A DNA stretch of 10,630 bases, from contig JBFWNZ010000108.1 in assembly GCA_050250795.1 (NCBI GenBank), positions 1 to 10,630 of the forward strand, in the 5' to 3' direction. Every line of letters begins with the position of its first letter. Within the stretch, counting starts at the first letter, position 1. The translations under genes and the position numbers were made by a program. Shown here in pieces: positions 6,861 through 10,630 of this stretch. The notes beneath the pieces were generated by a model. The model was not told where the DNA came from. It saw only the letters and a list, made by a program, of their open reading frames with translations, and searched no databases. The DNA is from JBFWNZ01 sp050250795. GTDB lineage: Bacteria; Pseudomonadota; Alphaproteobacteria; UBA8366.

Positions 6861-7674
6861 AGCCCGGAACCGTCAGCATGCCGTTCGGCGAGGTCTGGCC
6901 GCAACGTACGGCCAGAATCTGGCCATAGGCCGATCTGTACCGGACGTACGCATCCATGGCCTCATCGTCCAGCAGACGCAGGCGCTGCCGCCGGCCGATA
7001 TAGGCCGACAGCACGTCGAGCGCCCGGTACGGGATGATCGCGGCGCCCAGAACCATGTACTGGGCATAGGCGGTGACGGCGAAGCCGCCGGCATCGCGCA
7101 GCGTCGATGGGCCGAACACGGGCATCACCACATAAGGACCGTTCGGAACGCCGCGCCGGCACAGCGCCAGGCCGAGCGTCCGCGGCCGTTCCGGATAGCC
7201 CATATCGGACGCGACGTCCTTGTAGCCAAGGATGCCGATGGTGCTGTTGAGCAGGAAGCGGACCGTCGTTTGACGCGCCGCGTCGTAGTTCCCCTCGACC
7301 AGGGCGCTGCCGGCGGAGACCGGCTCGCGCAAATTCGCCATGATGTTGGTGAAGCCGCTCTGGAATCCGGGCGAACTGTACTCGGCCATGACATCTGCCG
7401 CAGGCGCGAGAAGGCGCTGCGTGATCTGCGTGTTGAGCAGGTGCAACTGCCTGTTCACGGACTCCAGCGGATCGTCCAGGGCCGTCGGCTCGGCAGGGTC
7501 GGCATCCGGTGCTTGCGCGTCGCGCAAATCGGCCTGGAACCGTGCGACCGAGAAGGGACGCATGCCGTCGGCCCAACAGTTGCCTGCGAGCGTGCAGGCG
7601 CACGAAACCGCCAGCGCGGCCAGGCGCAAAGGCGTTCGAGCTCGGTGAGCGGCGATGGGCGGTGCTTGCCTCAT
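6859..7674 (-). CDS. mlaA: MlaA/VacJ outer-membrane phospholipid-removal protein
   Basis: A 271-residue MlaA (VacJ) homologue. In the Mla pathway MlaA sits as a donut in the outer membrane, takes phospholipids from the outer leaflet and passes them to the periplasm. Family marks are DDPLESVNRQLHLLN (67-81), the helix NIMANLREPVSAGSALVEGNY (110-130), FLLNSTIGILGYKDVA (140-155), and PNGPYVVMPVFGPSTLRD (177-194). The last one corresponds to the 'GPY..LP..GPS..RD' motif. RALDVLSAYIGRRQRL (217-232) and the ending DAYVRYRSAYGQ (241-252) also fit. A basic N-terminus (R11, R13, R17) and hydrophobic core (18-30) form a signal peptide. AVSC (22-25) could be a lipobox, but a type I cut after CWA (33-35) is also possible. 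AAGGAG at 7686-7691, 11 nt upstream, supports the start. The gene is flanked by co-oriented neighbours at 15-21 bp. Confidence 0.92.
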   Translation of the reverse strand: MRQAPPIAAHRARTPLRLAALAVSCACTLAGNCWADGMRPFSVARFQADLRDAQAPDADPAEPTALDDPLESVNRQLHLLNTQITQRLLAPAADVMAEYSSPGFQSGFTNIMANLREPVSAGSALVEGNYDAARQTTVRFLLNSTIGILGYKDVASDMGYPERPRTLGLALCRRGVPNGPYVVMPVFGPSTLRDAGGFAVTAYAQYMVLGAAIIPYRALDVLSAYIGRRQRLRLLDDEAMDAYVRYRSAYGQILAVRCGQTSPNGMLTVPG

Positions 7675-7695
7675 CTTGCAGCACGCTCCTTCGGT

Positions 7696-8157
7696 TCAGG
7701 CGGCCTCGACCCGGTTGAACCACCGTCGCGACCCCAGCCGCAGCCAGTCGCGTCGCGGTTGAAGCCCGCGACGGATCGCGATGGCCTTCACGCGCTTCTG
7801 CGCTTCGCCCTTGGGCACGCTGTCATGCGTCATCGTCTGGTAGAGCCGCACCAGCCGGTTGAAATCCTTGCGCGACAGTCGGCCTTTCTTGATGTTCTTC
7901 TGCATGAAGGCGCTCAGATAATGGTCTATCTGGCTCTCCAGCGCGACCGACTGCGACTGCGATGTGCTGTACAGGATGCCGCGCGCTTCGTCGAGCGAGA
8001 GCCCGAAATCCGTTACGCCCGTCTTCAGAAGGTCGAGTTCCTGCTCGGCATAGATGACGCTATGGCCGTTCGCGTGCAGCCGAACAAGATCGACGAAGCG
8101 CCGGAACCCTCCGGCTCCGCCAGCGATGTCGCGTGCATACACTTCCTGACCCATCAT
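7696..8157 (-). CDS. Hypothetical basic helical protein upstream of mlaA
   Basis: A 153-residue protein I do not recognise. There is no signal peptide or membrane segment, so it is probably cytoplasmic. It reads as helical throughout, with a first helical stretch around FVDLVRLHANGHSVIYAEQELDLLKTG (21-47). A middle helix includes SQSVALESQIDHYLSAFMQ (68-86). The C-terminus is strongly basic (KKGRLSRKDFNRLVRLY at 90-106, then RRGLQPRRDWLRLGSRRW at 129-146), which might bind nucleic acid or membrane lipid headgroups. The ATG at 8157 is chosen because AGGTGA (8166-8171) lies 8 nt upstream; the in-frame GTG at 8167-8169 sits inside that site and is a poor start. As the first gene of the minus-strand run, with mlaA 21 bp downstream, it could be a regulator or accessory factor, but nothing in the sequence establishes this. 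Confidence 0.72.
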   Translation of the reverse strand: MMGQEVYARDIAGGAGGFRRFVDLVRLHANGHSVIYAEQELDLLKTGVTDFGLSLDEARGILYSTSQSQSVALESQIDHYLSAFMQKNIKKGRLSRKDFNRLVRLYQTMTHDSVPKGEAQKRVKAIAIRRGLQPRRDWLRLGSRRWFNRVEAA

Positions 8158-8372
8158 TGAGAACGTCACCTGAACATCGCGCTGCTAAGGCTGACGATAC
8201 TCGGAGAATACGCGAAAGCAAGCCTTTAGAATTAGTTGCTGGACATGCGGCATATCGAAGCGACCGGCCCCTGCCGTTGCGTGGAAAGCCGGCGTACGCA
8301 GATTGCGCAATGCCGAAAGTCGGGAAAGTTGCTATATGCTATTGGCGTCGCGGACAATTGGGGGACGAGCGG
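8158..8372. promoter_or_regulatory. Divergent intergenic region with probable promoters for both directions
   Basis: This 215 bp gap separates two divergent transcripts and is AT-richer in places than its surroundings. On the plus side, a -10-like TATATG/TATGCT lies at 8333-8340, preceded by a GAAAGT direct repeat (8315-8320 and 8324-8329) and a perfect 8 bp palindrome TTGCGCAA (8303-8310); I see no good -35 element. On the minus side, TTGCTT (8216-8221) is 16 bp from TATCGT (8194-8199), a weak match to a sigma-70 promoter. The Shine-Dalgarno sites are AGGTGA (8166-8171, minus) and GGGGGA (8360-8365, plus). The promoter calls are by eye and tentative. Confidence 0.35.
8166..8171 (-). promoter_or_regulatory. 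Ribosome binding site deciding the start of the 153-residue gene
   Basis: AGGTGA on the minus strand is 8 nt from the ATG at 8157. It overlaps the in-frame GTG at 8167-8169, so the GTG is unlikely to be used as the start. Confidence 0.6.
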
Positions 8373-9290
8373 ATGGCGGCGAAACGCGCAACGGGCGGAA
8401 AGGCCGGTCGGGGTGCTGCCCTTCCCGGCGTCCGGGTCGAAGAGGGCGAGGCACCGACCCCGCCCGACACTGTCGCTGCCGCCTTGGCCGCACCGGCCGT
8501 CGACAAATCCGAAACCGTGTCTGAAGCAAAGGGCGAACCGACGATGACGACTGACGCTGGAGAGAAGCCGGTGGGCGCGGCAGCAGAAGGCGGTGCGGCA
8601 CCGCGAGCGAAAGGCGGGCGGTGCGCGGGCGTGCTGGCGGCGTGCAGTCTGGTCGTCGCCGTACTGGCCTTGGCAGCGGCCCTGGCCTCGCCGTTCTGGA
8701 TGCCGAAAGTCATTGCGAATGACGAGCAGGCGGGCCGTGTCACGGTGCTTGGGGCTGCCCATCTGTCGAACGCCATCGCGAGCGGGCGCCCCTTCGATAC
8801 CGACTTGGCGCTCATTCGTGCGGCCGTGCCGAATCTCGGTGACGATCTTGATCGCGTGCTGGGCGCTCTCCATGTCTACGCTCCGGCGGGACGTCCTGCG
8901 TTGTCGGACCTGCAGCGAAGCTTCGATAGCCAGTCCAGCCGGCTGGTGGTTTTGAAGGTCACAGGCAAGGCGGATCAGAACTGGCTGAACTGGACAGCGG
9001 AAAAGATCGCTTCGGTTGTCCGTCTGGAGTCGATGATGGCTGAGGTCTCCCGCCCGGATACGGCGCAGGAACTTGAGATGCTGCGAAGCGCGGCCGAGGC
9101 GATGCTGGCCGGCCAGGTGCAGATGGCGGTTGCATCTGTCGACCGGTTGGCACCGGATTCCCAACAGGCGCTCGCGGAATGGCGCGCCGCCGCGGTGCGT
9201 CAGGTGGCCTTGGACGGTTACGCCGCGGAACTCGACCGGCTTGCCAAGGCACGGTCGGCCCGCGGTCCCGTCATCATGCTTCCATGGTAG
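8373..9290 (+). CDS. Compact mitofilin-like membrane protein lacking a coiled coil
   Basis: A 305-residue paralogue of the protein at 907-1959. It has a long Ala/Pro/Glu-rich, disordered-looking N-terminus (1-80), one membrane helix (about 85-106), and, after only a dozen or so residues, a mitofilin-like region (about 124-292). HLSNAIASGRPFDTDL (130-145) matches the same segment of the first paralogue, with IASGRPF shared exactly. The C-terminal helices (EAMLAGQVQMAVASVDRLAP, 242-261, then LAEWRAAAVRQ) align with AAGDVKGAVDALSALP and EPWLQAAGR of that protein. The coiled coil between membrane and domain is missing. The frame is open upstream to 8133, but the ATG at 8373 follows GGGGGA (8360-8365) by 7 nt and lies after the likely promoter, so it is preferred to the ATG at 8310. 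The PmtA-like gene follows after 111 bp. Confidence 0.78.
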   Translation: MAAKRATGGKAGRGAALPGVRVEEGEAPTPPDTVAAALAAPAVDKSETVSEAKGEPTMTTDAGEKPVGAAAEGGAAPRAKGGRCAGVLAACSLVVAVLALAAALASPFWMPKVIANDEQAGRVTVLGAAHLSNAIASGRPFDTDLALIRAAVPNLGDDLDRVLGALHVYAPAGRPALSDLQRSFDSQSSRLVVLKVTGKADQNWLNWTAEKIASVVRLESMMAEVSRPDTAQELEMLRSAAEAMLAGQVQMAVASVDRLAPDSQQALAEWRAAAVRQVALDGYAAELDRLAKARSARGPVIMLPW

Positions 9291-9401
9291 CCGCTGCACG
9301 CAAATCCGGCTGGTGAGCAGCCTGTCCTCCGTATTTCCGGAACCCGCAATTCGCGGGACCTCAACGACACGCGCAACCTTCGCAATGCAGGAAAGGGCCG
9401 C

Positions 9402-10118
9402 ATGAGAAAGCTGGTCCGGACGGACGAAGTCAAACTGGCCTATCGCCGCTATGCCACGGTCTACGACAGGCTGTTCGGCGCGGTGTTCGAGCCGGGACGG
9501 CGATCCGCAGTGGAGAAGATCAACCGGCTGGAGAAGCAGCGGATCCTGGAGGTGGGTGTCGGGACGGGACTGTCATTGAGCCACTATCGCAAGGACGCCC
9601 GGGTGACAGGGATCGACCTTTCGAAGGAGATGCTCGACAAGGCGCGCCAGCGCGTCGAGACCTGCGGCCTAGCGCATGTCGAAAGCCTGCTGGAGATGGA
9701 TGCGGAGGCGATGAGTTTCGCCGATGCGTCCTTCGATGTCGTTGTGGGCATGTATGTGGCCTCGGTCGTTCCGAACCCTGAGAAGCTGTTGTCGGAAATG
9801 CGCCGGGTCTGCGTTCCGCACGGCGATATCGTGCTGGTGAACCATTTTACGTCACGCAATCCGCTCTTGCGCGGCCTGGAAAAAGGGCTGTCCCCATTCG
9901 CCGGAAAGATCGGGTTTCAGGCGGATTTCCAAATGGCTCCCTTGCTCGAACTGGCGGGGATCGAAGTGACGGAAATCGCCCCCGTCAACATGCTGGGCTA
10001 TTGGACCTTGATCCGGATGCGGAATGTGCCGCGGGCGGGCAATGCGCCGGGCACGGTGGCGCAATTGGAATATTCGGGCGAATACGATATGCCGGGGCGG
10101 TCGTCGGCCGCCGAATAG
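9402..10118 (+). CDS. pmtA: PmtA-like phosphatidylethanolamine N-methyltransferase (Rhodobacter type)
   Basis: A 238-residue class I SAM-dependent methyltransferase that likely converts phosphatidylethanolamine stepwise to phosphatidylcholine at the inner membrane. Visible marks are YRRYATVYDRLFGAVFEPGR (14-33), motif I ILEVGVGTGLSLSHY (48-62), the acidic SAM-ribose position in GIDLSKEML (70-78), D100 in EMDAEAM, and FDVVVGMYVASVVPNPE (111-127). VNHF (146-149) and a terminal YWTLIRMR (200-207) also fit. The 'Y..VYD..FG', 'MYV.SVVP.PE' and 'VNHF' elements are those of the Rhodobacter PmtA family (about 200 residues) as I know it, and differ from the Sinorhizobium type only in subclass. The C-terminus carries about 30 extra residues of unknown role. 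AGGAAAGGG (9389-9397) lies 4 nt before the ATG. Neighbouring mlaA and MlaFE-like genes fit a phospholipid role. A ubiquinone/menaquinone-type methyltransferase is the main alternative. Confidence 0.82.
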   Translation: MRKLVRTDEVKLAYRRYATVYDRLFGAVFEPGRRSAVEKINRLEKQRILEVGVGTGLSLSHYRKDARVTGIDLSKEMLDKARQRVETCGLAHVESLLEMDAEAMSFADASFDVVVGMYVASVVPNPEKLLSEMRRVCVPHGDIVLVNHFTSRNPLLRGLEKGLSPFAGKIGFQADFQMAPLLELAGIEVTEIAPVNMLGYWTLIRMRNVPRAGNAPGTVAQLEYSGEYDMPGRSSAAE

Positions 10119-10175
10119 GCCCGTTCTCGCCGGGTATCGAATTCAGCGGACCGCCGGACCGAGGGTGCCGGTCGT

Positions 10176-10630
10176 ATGGAAATTCTTCTGGGAGCGCTCA
10201 AGTTCATCGCGGTGATGCTGCTGCCTGTCGTGGTGGCGGCGCTGGTGGAGCGGCTCGTCTATCTGGTTGCAAACGATGAGTTCAAGACGGTGCCGATCCT
10301 GCAGCATCTCTCGAAGCTGCATGGGTTCGTGATCGCCTGCGCGCTGATCTACAGCAACTTCAACGGACGCTACTTCGACCTCGAGCGGCTGTTCATGACC
10401 GACAGCCCCTGGAGCATTTCGTTCTCGGATTTCATGCGCGAGCGAAGCAACGTCTTTTCCTACGCGCTCGAACCGGTCATCGCGCAGATTTCGCGTCCGG
10501 ATGCGCACCCGGAAATGGTTGCTGTCGCCATTGCGGCGGTCTTGCTGCCGGCGATTTGCGCGGCCTTCGCGTTCAGGCTATGGCCGCGGCGCACCGCGTG
10601 GCGTGCGATGGCGGCTTGCGCCATTCGCAG
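10176..10630 (+). CDS. Unrecognised membrane protein, N-terminal part
   Basis: The first 151 residues of a protein that runs off the window; the frame stays open to the last base. It begins with a long hydrophobic helix (about 5-30, LLGALKFIAVMLLPVVVAAL), has a second hydrophobic stretch (about 46-60, LHGFVIACALIYS), a soluble loop with many acidic and aromatic residues (61-113), and a third hydrophobic stretch (about 115-135) followed by basic RLWPRR (134-139). This looks like a polytopic inner-membrane protein, but I recognise no family. A weak GAGG (10161-10164) lies 11 nt upstream of the ATG, and the pmtA-like gene ends 57 bp before it, so co-transcription is plausible. Confidence 0.65.
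   Translation, partial: MEILLGALKFIAVMLLPVVVAALVERLVYLVANDEFKTVPILQHLSKLHGFVIACALIYSNFNGRYFDLERLFMTDSPWSISFSDFMRERSNVFSYALEPVIAQISRPDAHPEMVAVAIAAVLLPAICAAFAFRLWPRRTAWRAMAACAIR

Noticed and set aside
6730..8160. A 476-codon open frame on the plus strand across mlaA and its neighbours
   Set aside because: It spans three minus-strand genes, one with clear MlaA motifs, and has antisense-like composition with no recognisable domain.
8133..8372. Upstream extension of the compact mitofilin-like gene
   Set aside because: It would run through the divergent promoter region and into the minus-strand gene; the ATG at 8373 has a good ribosome binding site.
8310..8711. A 12 bp exact repeat ATGCCGAAAGTC at 8310-8321 and 8700-8711
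   Set aside because: A match of this length is expected by chance in a 10 kb window, and the two copies have no shared flanks.
9343..9357. Hairpin CCCGC-AATTC-GCGGG between the compact mitofilin gene and pmtA as a terminator
   Set aside because: The stem is only 5 bp and no T run follows, so an intrinsic terminator is not supported.

Overview
The window looks like a chromosomal region of a GC-rich alphaproteobacterium, perhaps of the Rhodospirillales type. This rests on strong G/C preference at third codon positions, two proteins with the mitofilin-like C-terminal domain typical of alphaproteobacteria, and a Rhodobacter-type PmtA phospholipid methyltransferase. It contains eleven protein-coding genes. 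I saw no tRNA or rRNA, insertion sequence, CRISPR array or origin. Coding density is high; the only sizeable gene-free stretch is the 215 bp divergent region at 8158-8372.

Region 1 (1-6408, + strand) is a tightly packed run of six genes, probably one operon. In order they are: the 3' end of an RND metal/drug efflux permease; a mitofilin-like membrane protein; an unrecognised three-helix membrane protein; a small protein resembling a bacterial PH domain; a membrane-anchored, probably periplasmic helical protein; and an ABC transporter with an MlaF-like ATPase fused to an MlaE-like permease. The last two overlap by 4 bp (ATGA). 

Region 2 (6415-8157, - strand) converges on region 1 with only 6 bp between stop codons. 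In transcription order it encodes an unrecognised 153-residue protein, the outer-membrane phospholipid protein MlaA (VacJ) and a four-helix membrane protein resembling DUF6524. Gaps are 15-21 bp and one Shine-Dalgarno sequence overlaps the preceding stop codon, so this is likely one transcript.

Region 3 (8373-10630, + strand) diverges from region 2. It encodes a second, shorter mitofilin-like protein, a PmtA-like phosphatidylethanolamine N-methyltransferase, and the 5' part of an unrecognised membrane protein that runs off the window.

Taken together, the genes suggest an envelope phospholipid-handling locus: MlaA at the outer membrane, a fused MlaF-MlaE transporter at the inner membrane, and PmtA remodelling headgroups. 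No MCE-domain (MlaD), MlaC or MlaB protein is visible. The position next to the transporter is instead held by an anchored helical protein with no family I recognise. With two mitofilin (Mic60-like) paralogues also present, this may be an undescribed MCE-less variant of the Mla pathway. That functional reading is inference from gene neighbourhood; the individual MlaA, MlaFE, PmtA and mitofilin assignments rest on sequence motifs.
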